A stretch of 64,000 nucleotides of DNA, taken from contig OX104130.1 in NCBI GenBank assembly GCA_944470555.2, positions 3,038,001 through 3,102,000 on the forward strand, written 5' to 3'. Within the stretch, counting starts at the first letter, position 1. Every line of letters begins with the position of its first letter. The notes beneath the pieces were generated by a model. That model was given only the letters and a program-made list of their open reading frames with translations. It searched no databases and was not told where the DNA came from. A program made the position numbers and the translations under genes. The DNA comes from Heterobilharzia americana (Eukaryota; Platyhelminthes; Trematoda; Strigeidida; Schistosomatidae). Shown one piece after another: positions 63,860 to 64,000 of the stretch.

Positions 63860-64000
63860 TGTCTGGCTGATGCAACAGATCATAGCTTGGAACTGAAAGG
63901 TCATGAGTTCTATCCTAGCGAGGCGAAATGGTGAGTGCGTGCTTCTGAGGAGTCCCATACTAGGACGAAACAGCTGTCCAGCACTCCTAGGTTCTTAATC
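63860..64000 (+). mobile_element. SINE-B, right half of an inverted pair, cut by the window edge
   Basis: The decayed head (GGTCATGAGTTCTATCC) precedes an intact hammerhead. The 3' tail begins CTCCTAGGTTCTTAATC and continues past the window. Confidence 0.85.
63939..63984 (+). ncRNA. hammerhead ribozyme, type I, SINE-B, intact core
   Basis: Stem I is GTGCTT (63939-63944) with CAGCAC (63979-63984). The core CTGAGGA is at 63945-63951. Stem II, GTCCCATACTAGGAC, pairs perfectly. GAAA is at 63967-63970, stem III ACAGCTGT is perfect and GTC is at 63976-63978. Stem I differs from the family form GCACTG/CAGTGC at two paired positions on both strands, keeping pairing. One mismatch (T-C) sits next to the core. 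The strongest candidate for activity in the window. Confidence 0.88.

Noticed and set aside
1..64000. CRISPR arrays, operons, bacterial promoters or terminators
   Set aside because: The sequence is eukaryotic repeat-rich DNA. There are no regularly spaced direct repeats with unique spacers and no dense coding.

Overview
The window looks like repeat-dense, AT-rich nuclear DNA of a flatworm, most likely a blood fluke (Schistosomatidae: Schistosoma, Trichobilharzia or a relative). The grounds are many tRNA-headed short elements carrying a hammerhead ribozyme of the schistosome Sm-alpha type, decayed RTE-clade and other non-LTR retrotransposons, and Penelope-like elements (PLEs). No intact protein-coding gene was recognised. 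One 141-bp stretch near 45.2 kb has the form of a host exon, so the window is probably intronic or intergenic.

Names used here. SINE-A is Sm-alpha-like: tRNA-like head, then a hammerhead with stem III ACGCGCGT. SINE-B is a second tRNA-headed family; its hammerhead has stem III ACAGCTGT. SINE-C is a third; its hammerhead has stem II GTGC/GCAC and stem III ACCTAGGT. SINE-D is tRNA-headed with good A and B boxes and no hammerhead. Repeats E, F and G are dispersed repeats recognised only because they recur here.

Layout. 1-3.4 kb: mostly unassigned, with one SINE-A. 3.4-4.4 kb: RTE fragment 1. 4.5-9 kb: SINEs and a PLE 3' end. 9.3-10.4 kb: non-LTR RT fragment. 10.6-12.9 kb: PLE and SINEs. 13.5-15.2 kb: RTE fragment 2, carrying a 165-bp TAGG array. 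15.4-19.5 kb: SINE cluster and PLE tail. 21-25.6 kb: SINEs A, B, C and repeat E. 27.5-31.4 kb: PLE and LINE fragments with SINEs. 36.5-39.65 kb: the longest RTE copy (endonuclease, RT and C-terminus, all decayed). 41.4-42.9 kb: PLEs. 43-49 kb: SINE-C, a near-identical 372-bp duplication, the candidate exon and a chimeric PLE/SINE-A junction. 50-56 kb: mostly unassigned. 56.4-62.3 kb: the best-preserved SINE-B, a LINE fragment, two PLEs and another LINE fragment. 62.7-64 kb: a long hairpin, SINE-D copies and an excellent SINE-B hammerhead at the right edge.

How the parts relate. The PLE, RTE and other LINE copies are all broken and cannot move themselves. The SINEs would depend on retrotransposition machinery supplied elsewhere. 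The most interesting signal is that three tRNA-headed families carry the same minimal type I hammerhead plan with different, self-complementary stem III sequences. Copies of all four SINE families also recur as close head-to-head inverted pairs.
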